The translations under genes and the position numbers were made by a program. This document shows positions 50,273 through 58,707 of a DNA stretch of 64,000 nt, piece after piece. Position 1 is the stretch's first letter; each line of letters opens with the position of its first letter. The stretch is from Hymenolepis diminuta (taxonomy: Eukaryota > Platyhelminthes > Cestoda > Cyclophyllidea > Hymenolepididae). Under the pieces are notes generated by a model. The model searched no databases. It was not told the DNA's origin and was given only the letters and a program-made list of their open reading frames with translations. The DNA is taken from NCBI GenBank assembly GCA_900708905.1, contig CAADRB010000025.1, forward strand, positions 1,795,026 to 1,859,025. The letters are read 5' to 3'.

Positions 50273-51029
50273 CTGAAAATAAAAAAAACAATACATAAAG
50301 TGATTATTTAATTTTATTAAACTGAAATAGTTAAGGAAAAAACCTTTTATAAATGAAGACCATGCTGATATTTAAGAGAGTCTAAATAGGTACAGTTTGG
50401 AGGGAATATGTCCCCCTGTTTCCACGTGTTTAACAACCATTTTAATTTTTTTTAAAAGAAAATAAATTAATCTTCAATATAAAGAAACGAGCTATACTAT
50501 GGTAGTCAAAATAACCGTTATATATTTCGACGTACGTATATAAAAAGCCCTTATTGCAGAGAAAATATTCTCTAATTTATATTAAAAGTTGGAACGTAAT
50601 AACTTACGGTGAGGTTTTAATTGCGCCATTTTAAAATAATTAATAAAATCTGTGTATTTCTCAAGCTACCTCATGAATTTGCACCCAATAAACATTTTTC
50701 CATTAATTTTCGATATACGTTGTTACTTTCCCCTTTTGACCTCAATCAGTTTCAATATTCGATCATCTATTAAAAGCTTTTGGCTTCGTAGTAAATGTGG
50801 TTCAGTCAATTTTCCTTTAGACCTTCCACAACCTAAAATCTCCACATTTCCGATGCAAATTTTTATCCCTCAAACCGAGTTAGAAAAGCGTCTCCTAACA
50901 AATTCATCTTGGTGGAGGGATAGCTTTATGAGATCCCTCGGGTGAGAAATTTATATTTTAATACCCACTTCTTTCCTTTAGTCAGAATTATTCAGGGTAA
51001 TTGGCCATTCAGATCACTGGTTGTGCACC

Positions 51030-51105
51030 AATGGGCATCGAACCTGTGGCTCTGAAATTTCCCGAGTAACATATTAATTACTGTGCCATCTGCACACTGG
51101 TGCTT
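51030..51105 (-). repeat. tRNA-like (SINE-head-like) segment
   Basis: On the minus strand, TGGCACAGTAAT (51088-51077) resembles a tRNA A box and GGTTCGATGCCC (51044-51033) is close to the B-box consensus GGTTCGANNCC, at tRNA-like spacing. The flanks do not form a convincing acceptor stem, so it is not a working tRNA gene. Best read as a decayed tRNA or the head of a tRNA-derived SINE. Confidence 0.35.
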
Positions 51106-51242
51106 CCAATCGTTTGATTTTTTGAATAATTTGTTTTTATATTTCTAATTTACCCAAACGTATTTTCAAAATTTTGTGAATAAGGGACACGATTAACGAT
51201 AAATTCTCACTACTTATTTAAAAGATAGTGAACATCAAAAAG

Positions 51243-51315
51243 TCTACATGCACCGATGAGATTTAAACCTGCACACTGTCCCTATGTATTACTAAAAGAC
51301 GATCAGGTACTCATT
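51243..51315 (-). repeat. Second, weaker tRNA-like segment
   Basis: Minus-strand sequence around GCAGGTTTAAATCTCATC (51273-51256), followed by a GGTGCA ending, parallels the B-box end of the segment at 51030-51105 (ACAGGTTCGATGCCCATT then GGTGCA). It is probably a more decayed copy of the same element. The A-box half is poor. Confidence 0.25.
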
Positions 51316-51430
51316 TGATATATCAATTGAAATTTGACCTAAAACACTAGGTCAAACCAATGTGGAACAAAAGACACAAAAGCAGATTATTGATAACCCT
51401 GCAGGGGATGAAATATTTAACTCTCCTTAC

Positions 51431-51487
51431 CTTTTGAACCATTCAATCCGAGAGACTCTGGAGTGGCCACTATTTTTGACACTCTAT
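51431..51487 (-). CDS. MPDZ: Exon 11: small symmetric linker exon
   Basis: Fifty-seven nt, phase 1/1, acceptor TCTGATCAG, donor AAAAG|GTAAGG (consensus). It reads R-V-S-K-I-V-A-T-P-E-S-L-G-L-N-G-S-K. Like exon 10 it starts AT-AGA at the acceptor, so both give Asp-Arg at the junction. No domain recognised. Confidence 0.78.
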
Positions 51488-51878
51488 CTGATCAGAAGAA
51501 AAAGAATATTTGTGATCATGTAAGTGATATATAATCTCATTCTTCTCAAAATTTAAGGTAGTTCTATCTGTTTACATCTTCAAATTCCCCTATTTCTCTC
51601 TTTATTTATTTAACCGTAAAGATAATATTTAATTTTTTAAAATGAGACAAGAGCGGAATCGAATTCCCTTAACTAACTTTATTAAATATGGAAATTTTTT
51701 AATCATTACAATCTTGTACCGCGCATTCAATCAGTTTATCTTATCAAAATATCAACGGTCTATTTTGAAATTTATTTTTTTAGGAAACTGTTAATATTAG
51801 TGCCAATAATAACAATGAAAACTGGAGAAATACTTAAAGATTAATAGAAATATTCCCAATTTTTGAAGTGTGTTCTAC
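51488..51878 (-). other. Intron 10-11
   Basis: 391 nt, AT-rich, with no extra small exon that fits the phase-1/1 pattern. Confidence 0.7.
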
Positions 51879-51923
51879 CTTCTTCAGCAGATTCAATAGT
51901 GACCTCCGTGTCAAGTGCTCTAT
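51879..51923 (-). CDS. MPDZ: Exon 10: small exon, copy 2 of duplicated type Y
   Basis: Forty-five nt, phase 1/1, acceptor TCCACTTAG, donor GAAG|GTAGAA. It reads R-A-L-D-T-E-V-T-I-E-S-A-E-E. A 71-nt intron separates it from exon 9. It pairs with exon 8, offset by 591 nt, and shares the S/L-A-E-E ending. Confidence 0.78.
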
Positions 51924-51994
51924 CTAAGTGGAAAGAAAAAATAATTCGTTTTCCCACTTATGAAAGAAATTTTAATGTTTAATTTCGAATATAC

Positions 51995-52048
51995 CGATAG
52001 CGGTTGTTTCAATAACTACTCCACGTTCGACCCCATTTGTCGATTGTG
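51995..52048 (-). CDS. MPDZ: Exon 9: small exon, copy 2 of duplicated type X
   Basis: Fifty-four nt, phase 1/1, acceptor CTACACAG, donor ATCG|GTATAT. It reads Q-S-T-N-G-V-E-R-G-V-V-I-E-T-T-A-I. It is paralogous to exon 7, offset by 584 nt. The identical length, identical phases and conserved T-N-G-x-E-R-G-V-V-I-E core support both as real coding exons rather than chance ORFs. Confidence 0.8.
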
Positions 52049-52469
52049 CTGTGTAGGTAAAAAAATGCAATTAAAGTTTAATTTTTATTAAAATTAGTAA
52101 AAATTATTCTGAAAAGAAAATATTTTTCCTAATTCTCTTGCTATTCCAAGCCCTTCATGAAGTAATTATTGTCCTAGGGGGATAATTTCAAATTAATGTA
52201 ATTCACTTCTCTAAACTTTTCAGTACTTTTGTAATTCGAACTTTCTTACCGTTCAAATATACCCACTTTATATAGAATAGCAGTAATGTGTCATTAAAAT
52301 TTAAATATTTTAATCAAGTAAATAAGTGTTACACAACTACTAAAACTATCAAAAATTATTTTTTTTAAAATCCGAACATAATTAAAGATAACGCTATTAA
52401 CGAGTCAGAAAGGTAATCTATGACTTCTCAGAGCATTTTTCATCTTTAGAAAACCTTCATTCATCGTAC
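52049..52469 (-). other. Intron 8-9, between the duplicated exon pairs
   Basis: 421 nt. It shows little visible similarity to intron 10-11, its expected counterpart if the duplication unit included downstream intron, so the duplication is old. A donor-like ACG|GTAAGA lies near 52249 without a matching exon. Confidence 0.65.
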
Positions 52470-52514
52470 CTTCTTCAGCCAGTTCATTAGTTGTCCCATT
52501 TTCAGAGACCTCGC
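52470..52514 (-). CDS. MPDZ: Exon 8: small exon, copy 1 of duplicated type Y
   Basis: Forty-five nt, phase 1/1, acceptor GCGTTTAG, donor GAAG|GTACGA. It reads E-V-S-E-N-G-T-T-N-E-L-A-E-E. A 64-nt intron separates it from exon 7. Exon 10 has the same length, phases and acidic ending (A-E-E then G at the donor) and is its likely duplicate. Confidence 0.78.
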
Positions 52515-52578
52515 CTAAACGCAAATAAGTATTAATTATCCATTTTAAAAGTTGTATTTAAAATAATAATTAAGTTAC

Positions 52579-52632
52579 CGGAAAAAACTTCCTCAATTAC
52601 TACTCCGCGTTCAAGTCCGTTCGTTCCTAATC
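52579..52632 (-). CDS. MPDZ: Exon 7: small exon, copy 1 of duplicated type X
   Basis: Fifty-four nt, phase 1/1, acceptor CTTGCAG, donor TCCG|GTAACT. It encodes T-N-G-L-E-R-G-V-V-I-E-E within 17 whole codons. Exon 9 has the same length and phases and nearly the same core (T-N-G-V-E-R-G-V-V-I-E-T), and the two match over most of their nucleotides. This is a tandem exon duplication. Its role is unknown; it lies in the acidic linker between PDZ A and PDZ B. Confidence 0.8.
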
Positions 52633-53249
52633 CTGCAAGAATGGCAAAGAGGGTTTCAATGATTAAATTTTATTATTGTTTAATATTTCTATCCAAACCA
52701 AAACGAAACTGAGAGGGCTGACCGGATATGCGCTCATTTGCCTCTTATTAAATATTATTCATTGAACAAATGAAGGTTTTGAAAAGGAATAAAAATTATT
52801 TCGTGGCTTAATTTTTATTTTTAAATCCGATATGAGCTTTATTTTAGTAAATATGAAATAATTTATAAATATTTACTGCTTTGGCCTTGCTTAACTATCA
52901 TGAACAAGAAATATTTGAAAATAACTAACCCCTTCACTCCACTAATGAACAAATTTTAAAGAATGCTTCTTAAAATTAAAAATTTATTACATTCAGAGTA
53001 AATTGAATGCTAATTGTTTCCCGAAATTTCCGAAAGTGTTAAGACAAAAGTTTTTAAGGAAATCGTGAATTTTAATACTTCGCCTCTCACAAAACGATCA
53101 TTAATGTAAACCTTTAATGGTAAAATGGAAATGCATGAAACGCCAAGTTATCATTAACAGTTTTCCAGCGTTCACCAAGTGATTATGAGATAAACGTGGT
53201 TCATAATTAATCTTGTGAGGTTGGGTCAGTGGAGTTAAGAACAACTTAC
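52633..53249 (-). other. Intron 6-7
   Basis: 617 nt, AT-rich, no feature seen. Confidence 0.7.
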
Positions 53250-53306
53250 GTTCACCATCGCTGTCGTCCAAGTCGGCGGACATGAATATGAAGCTTGAGG
53301 GATCCG
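53250..53306 (-). CDS. MPDZ: Exon 6: small symmetric linker exon
   Basis: Fifty-seven nt, phase 1 at both ends, acceptor AATTCTAG, donor GAAC|GTAAGT. It reads D-P-S-S-F-I-F-M-S-A-D-L-D-D-S-D-G-E: a short hydrophobic patch and then an acidic stretch. An in-frame ATG at 53281-53283 could serve as a start for a shorter form, but a good acceptor upstream and phase agreement on both sides favour an internal exon. Confidence 0.7.
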
Positions 53307-54832
53307 CTAGAATTAGGTAGTTAAATAACTGCGGATCGAATTAATACTTTTTAATACAATTTTGCAACAGTTGTAAGTTAAAGGAATTTGGATGACCGCA
53401 TGGAAGCCATGTTATATGAGATGAATTGAAATAACTTATAACCAATTGCGAAATTTATATTTTTCACCGAAAACGCGCAGAGACTTAGAAATATATTCTT
53501 TCTCATTTCAGTTAATACTACTTAAATGATAGCAAGCGAAGAAAAATGCCATGGTTCTACTCCTCCTGCGGAGAAACTTATCAAATGAATAAGACAATAA
53601 AGGAAGACAAGAGTTGAACTTCTCTAACTAGTTGCATGGAAGATGGCGATTGAAAATGTGTGACTCACGGCGACTGAACTAATGAGAGAGATGAATACAA
53701 TTAATTTTCTTTAAATCTTAAACAAAAGACGGGGAAAAATTAATAAATGGTGGAAAAAAAATAAGTTTTAAACTCCTAAATTTCTTCTTTTGCTGCTATA
53801 TCAAACATTTGAAAATTTTTTACACGCACCACTTACAATGGATACATATTTAAAGAGCCTTTAAGTAATTGTATATCAATTTTTTGATGTTTTTGCTTTC
53901 CAGTAGAATTTGCCATAGATAATATTCCGATTTCAAAGGAGATTAATCAAAATACCGCCACTCTTGACTTCGCCCACATGCATTTCAATGGTATTTTGAT
54001 GAAATAGACACGACATTTAGTTTCAGATTGAAATCATAAGCCCATTCTTAACACCAAATTTCAAGAATTAAAGTAAGTAAATCGTTTTTACTTACTGATA
54101 TATTATTTTCGTATTATCATTAATAGATGTCTTCTTAACTATTGGCCCTTCTTGATAAAAAATTGACCAATAAGCATTGAACATCGCAAGCAAGCTGTTG
54201 CTCCAATTCAAGAGACGAATTATGATATTTGAATTGCGAAACGCGAACCATCCATCTAGTAACTATTGCACAACCCAAAATCAAAACCCTTTATCAGTTA
54301 CCTGACCTTCTCTTAACGGTTTTCGGTTGCTTCTCACAAGTAAAATTGTATGATTCTCTCCATTACTCTTTTTAATAAATAAGTGGATATGACTAGTTTC
54401 GAACAACAACTATACACCAATGAAATTCGGGGTGACGCCACTATTCAATCTCCTTAATTTAAACACGTTCTTTTGTTTGAAAAAAAAACAGCGAAAAATT
54501 TTTATATTAACTAATTTTGATACAACAAACTTTCAAATGCAGATCTTTGTTCATTTGGACCAACATGGAAGGTAAAATTTCTCCTAATTCACCTCAAAAC
54601 TATTTTTACATCAAATTAAACGCTTTCAAACCAATAAGATCCTAATAGAGATAATAAATGCTTCGCTTTTCATGCAAATGAAAACTGACTGTATTTTGTG
54701 TAATTAAACTGAGAGCTCAAAGTGGAATATTGTGCCTATTGGTGAATTTAAAGAAAATTTTGTTAAGATGAGATGAGTTAAGTTAGAGGCTGTAAATCTT
54801 CTTTTCTTTGATTAAAATTAGACAATACTCAC
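53307..54832 (-). other. Intron 5-6 with a family A repeat copy
   Basis: 1.5 kb. Contains a family A copy at about 54150-54345. No small exon fitting the phase pattern was found. Confidence 0.65.
54150..54345 (+). repeat. Family A dispersed repeat, copy 4
   Basis: Starts TTGACCAATAAGCATTGAAC (parallel to the start of copy 3), then ATTTGAATTGCGAAACGCGA, GCACAACCCAAAATCAAAAC, and ends GGTTTTCGGTTGCTTCTCAC. The shared 5' start with copy 3 helps place the element's left end. Confidence 0.5.
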
Positions 54833-54897
54833 GAAAAGTCGTATAAGGCATTGCAAATGGCCCGGGCATAAATGACACTGCATTTTGGCGAAATTGG
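54833..54897 (-). CDS. MPDZ: Exon 5: small linker exon, possible cassette
   Basis: Sixty-five nt, phase 2 in and phase 1 out, donor C|GTGAGT (strong), acceptor TACTCTAAG. It reads Q-F-R-Q-N-A-V-S-F-M-P-G-P-F-A-M-P-Y-T-T, rich in Met, Phe and Pro. Only 60 nt of intron separate it from exon 4. The phases fit exon 6 exactly (C + CG gives Pro). No domain recognised. Confidence 0.65.
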
Positions 54898-54957
54898 CTT
54901 AGAGTAACGATATCAGAGATAAAAGTTTACGATCAAACAGAAAATGACAAATGATAC

Positions 54958-55009
54958 CCACTTTCAGCAAGATGCTGGTTGACGTGGACAAAGAAGGCAG
55001 TCTCGGGAG
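54958..55009 (-). CDS. MPDZ: Exon 4: small linker exon
   Basis: Fifty-two nt, phase 1 in and phase 2 out, reading P-E-T-A-F-F-V-H-V-N-Q-H-L-A-E-S. The acceptor (ATAATTTTAG) is good. Two overlapping donors exist: AGTGG|GTATCA (phase 2, chosen because it fits exon 5) and GAAA|GTGGGT (phase 1), which would make the exon symmetric and splice straight to exon 6, skipping exon 5. So exon 5 could be a cassette. Function unknown; it is part of the inter-PDZ linker. Confidence 0.65.
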
Positions 55010-55769
55010 CTAAAATTATATAAATTGAGAGCATCGAGATCTTTACTTTGTATGAATTATGGAAGCAGTTAGTTGTCAATGTTCTCATTAATAGTATATT
55101 TTACATTTTACGTTTTAGTATTATTTTGTTTGAATATAATTAACCTAGCAACAGAATGGATTTAAAATTACAATAATCTAACTTTAGAATAATTGGATTG
55201 ACTTAGGAGTTAGGTGTTCAATTAAAGATTGATCCATTTGACAAATGCAAAAACATTATTTTAGAAAACAGTTTGTTTAAAAATATCAATTTTTATTAAA
55301 TAAGAGCGCCGCAAATTTGGATTTATTCTAGTCAGGGTGCCATTTCAAGAAAAAAACAATCTCAGGGGATACAGTTCGGTGTGACCTAACTCCAACGCCA
55401 CCTTCTCTAGTACTGCGAGTGCGATTTTTTTATATTTGAAAAATCCAATTTTCTGATGATCTTTTTTCAATTGCATAAGTGCGGTATCTTCTTAATTATA
55501 CTATTCACTTATCAGCAAAGAAAGAATTGAGATCTTCTTTGTACGATATATTCATTGCGTATCCCCTTACACACATAAATGTCGGCTTTTGCATGCTTAT
55601 GCTAATTTTGTTCTCTTCAGGTAAATGTTAATTAACTGTTGAGGAGGAGGGGTAGAGATATACTACCCAGGCAAACTCGGGTTAAATAAATAAGGCTGAG
55701 CTAATTTTAAACAGGTAGTATTTTTTCTCTCAAACAGGGAAAGAAAAAATGAACTGACGTGACAAGACT

Positions 55770-56010
55770 GACCACCATGATTAGAAAACGATCAATAAGC
55801 GAAGAAAATTTTAGACAAGGATTCGCTACAACCCGAATAAAGATTAATTTTTTTAAATTTAGGAACGTGGGCTACTGTAAAACCCAATTCCAAAAATCCA
55901 ATGAAGTAAAGCCCTTTGATACTCTAACGTAACTCTCAGCATCTTTTCAATCCCCTCTCATTTATCATTTTTTAGACCTTCTGTTATCCGATTTCAGTAG
56001 TTTCCCAAGT
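55770..56010 (+). repeat. Family A dispersed repeat, copy 5
   Basis: TCGCTACAACCCGAATAAAG, then AAAAATCCAATGAAGTAAAG, CCCTTTGATACTCTAACGTA, CCCCTCTCATTTATCATTTT, and ends CCGATTTCAGTAGTTTCCC. Slightly longer than the others, with an internal insertion. Confidence 0.55.
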
Positions 56011-56289
56011 TAGAGATTATAAAATTATTTTGTATTAACGCGGGCAGCAGCAATTAATATACAGTCATTGCGCTTCTCATTGACTACACATTTGAGTAGC
56101 ACTACATCTCACCTTGAATAAGCTTTGTCTTTGCTAGACTCTTCTACCTATTTATGGTTGTACGAACTTTCAAGTGAATCAAATTGCGAAACATTTAGTC
56201 AAACCGATTTGTCAATAACCTCTCAATAATGCTATCATGAATTCACCTACGATCATAGGGGTTAAATTAGACCTTTGGACATCTGGGTA

Positions 56290-56420
56290 TTGCACGATGA
56301 ATTATACCCTTTGTGAGAGAATGGACAATTTAACGCTTCCAGAATTCGAATGAGGCTCTTGATACCCGGACTTCACTACACCCTCCCATTTGACCTCCAC
56401 TTCAATCCTTACTGGGACAT
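56290..56420 (+). repeat. Family A repeat, weak partial copy
   Basis: CCAGAATTCGAATGAGGCTC, TTGATACCCGGACTTCAC and CCCTCCCATTTGACC follow the same order as the family A 3' half. Weak. Confidence 0.3.
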
Positions 56421-58220
56421 TTTGCTATTTCGAATGCTATTGAATGATTAAATTTGTAACTGTTTATCCTTGTTGAAATGGATATATGATGTGCTCTGTA
56501 AAATATTTCGTTATGAATCTCATCTTGGATGTAGAAAAATACAGTTAAATCGAGTGGCGTGACCAACTGCTAAAGAAAATTAATTGGTGAACAAGATATG
56601 AGAGTAACTGACAAGGTCTCACCTATGAATCTGGGAGACAAATGATGGAGATTAAACATTAGGACTTCACAAACAAATCTCCTACCTTTTTGAGCACATG
56701 CGTAAATCTCATTCCTGAATTCTAAAAGCAAGACTCGTAATGTTCCCACTTTACTGCCTAGTTATTCTCAACCCTTCCTCTAGCCCATTTCTAATTGGTT
56801 CTATTTATTCTTATGCTTCCTCATAATTAAAATAAGTAAAAGCATTTTTTCTTTGGCATAAACAATAATGAGAGTAATAATAAATATTTTTCGCCATCTA
56901 AAACAAAACAGAGATTATTGAATAAATAAATTCCATTCACTTGTGTTTAAACGTCACGAAAAATAGTCAGAAGGTGTCATTTTTTCAAATAAAACCCTGA
57001 TAGTTATATTTGACAATTAAAATTTGACTAAGCTTGGCTCTGCACCCACGCAATAAACCCGGAAATAGTAGTGTTAATTAGGTTTACATCCCTCAAGGGA
57101 TTTGAGTAGCAAAACAAAAACTGTAGAAATGAAGAAAGCTTTTCCTGGATAATGTCCTTTCAGAGAGTCCTCACTTTGTCGTTAGGCAGAAAATTTCTTA
57201 ATAATATTTTAATGAGTTTTTATATCAGCATACTATGATCATCGCGTTTACACAAAAGAGATCCGAAATTGACATGAAGGAACATAGCTTGGTAATGTTA
57301 TAGGTTACAACCATGTCAGAACCAAATGGGGAATGGTCAGAATGGACAAATAGGGAAGACAAACCATAGGAGGTCGTGTGGCAATTGGGTGGATCAGGAC
57401 ATATACTAAGCTTAATGCCGCTGTTGCCTTTGTTTGCTTAGTGGTCCGAACTCCCAAATTTCATGCATCTTATTAACTTTCTACACCTTCCTATTTAGCT
57501 GCCTTATCTATATGGTGTGCCTTAATAAAGGCCTATGTAGACTAGACTCACTGCAAAAGCATTGTCGTAGTAAGTGATCCGTGCAGCCTGACCATTCATA
57601 AAATTTTCTCTTTTTTCCCAAATTCTCTAAAACTGCGTTTGTGGAATGATCGGAATGCTTCTACTATCACTCATCAAATCTCGTCTTCCCTTCAAAGCCT
57701 GGACGGGTCGCCAGAGCCGTGGCGTTCATTGGCTTAGCGGGATAAGTGTTATATCTCACAACTTGCATTAAGTTATAATTGCTTTTGCTGCAATGTTGGG
57801 GATAATGCAAAAGAAAGAGTTTAAGCTGGAACAAACATTGCAAAAATATAGTCTTCAAATCCTTTTGACCTTTACTCCGAAAAAAATATTTAACTTAGAG
57901 ATGTACGTGTGTATGTATATATACATATCCTTATCTTTATTACTTATCTTTGATTTCACCTTCAACTTTTCGCTCCAATCTGATAAACATTACGAGGGGT
58001 TTAAGGGAATTGTATTAGAAGGTGTGATTTAACCTTCGGCTAAAATACTTTCATCAAATGCAGATTTGATTAAAAACAGAATTTTAAAATTCTTATTTGA
58101 CTTTCTTGTCAATTATAAATGAATCTTCCTATTTTCATGAATGAAATTGGCTGATTTCGACATTAAAAATTTTCTCAAATAAGGGATTGTTGCATAAATA
58201 AAATAGATGCATTAACTAAC

Positions 58221-58275
58221 CTTCAGCAAAGTTGGCCATATCAGGACTTGAGTCAGATGCATAGGTAAAACTTGT
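58221..58275 (-). CDS. MPDZ: Exon 3: small linker exon
   Basis: Eighteen codons plus one base (phase 0 in, phase 1 out). Acceptor AATTTTAG, donor GAAG|GTTAGT. It encodes an acidic, Ser-rich linker piece (T-S-F-T-Y-A-S-D-S-S-P-D...). It starts the run of tiny exons that joins PDZ A to PDZ B. No domain is recognised. The 135-nt intron to exon 2 and the matching phases support it. Confidence 0.75.
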
Positions 58276-58410
58276 CTAAAATTATACGATAAAATTAATA
58301 CCACGTTAGAACTTCATAGGGGTAACTTTTCGACAAAACGTTAATTAGCGGGTGTTACAATAAGTTGTACTGATTATTTGTGAGTAGTAATTGTGTATTT
58401 GGCACCTTAC

Positions 58411-58707
58411 ACTCTCCTCTCTTATTTCTGCAGCTAATTTAGCAGCCTCTTTTAGAACAGAGCTTTGCGGAACGGTAAAGGAACGTGCTGATATTATTCG
58501 GGATTGATTTTGATTTTGTTTATTGCTCACTAGTCGTGAAACGATTAATCTGATTGGTCGAAGAGGGGATACAGGAGGTTGCGTTTGGCTACTTTCAGCT
58601 TCTGATGATGCTTGATGGCAGACTGCAAGAACTTCCTCAAAAGACTTGTTCATAACAGGAGTCTCATTGATGTACAGAATGTTGTCATCCACTTGTAAGC
58701 GTCCATC
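58411..58707 (-). CDS. MPDZ: Exon 2: back part of PDZ A plus linker
   Basis: Ninety-nine codons, phase 0 at both ends, acceptor ...CTGAAG and donor AGT|GTAAGG. It begins DGRLQVDDNILYINE, the PDZ beta4/beta5 region, followed by helix alphaB (K-S-F-E-E-V-L-A-V-C-H) and a final strand P-I-R-L-I-V-S-R-L-V at about residues 67-76. Between helix and strand lies a Ser/Gln/Pro-rich insertion of about 15-18 residues not present in typical PDZ domains. The remaining 39 residues are a polar linker ending A-A-K-L-A-A-E-I-R-E-E-S, probably helical. The DGRL motif and spacing make PDZ identity firm; which MUPP1 PDZ it corresponds to (2 or 3) cannot be decided here. Confidence 0.85.

Larger units (their letters stand above)
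50273..51430 (-). other. Intron 11-12 with tRNA-promoter-like elements
   Basis: 1.16 kb. Contains a plus-strand 97-codon ORF (50652-50945) of no clear meaning and, on the minus strand, two related segments with internal pol III promoter-like boxes (51030-51105 and 51243-51315), listed separately. Confidence 0.65.
51879..52632 (-). repeat. Tandem duplication of a two-exon unit
   Basis: Exons 7+8 and exons 9+10 form two units: 54 nt exon, 64 or 71 nt intron, 45 nt exon. The unit offset is 584-591 nt. All four exons are phase 1/1. Exons 7 and 9 are clearly similar at nucleotide and protein level; 8 and 10 are weaker but share length, phases and ending. Confidence 0.75.
55010..58220 (-). other. 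3.2-kb intron 3-4 with family A copies
   Basis: Family A copy at about 55770-56010 and a weak one at about 56290-56420. A tRNA A-box-like TGGCTTAGCGGG lies at 57730-57741 on the plus strand, but no B box follows. A plus-strand 79-codon ORF (57793-58032) looks like chance. Confidence 0.6.

Noticed and set aside
52234..52265. Possible 16-nt exon in intron 8-9 ending ACG|GTAAGA
   Set aside because: Its length is not a multiple of three, so it breaks the otherwise perfect phase-1 chain from exon 8 to exon 9.
57700..57790. A-box-like tRNA start on the plus strand
   Set aside because: No B box or cloverleaf follows at the right distance.
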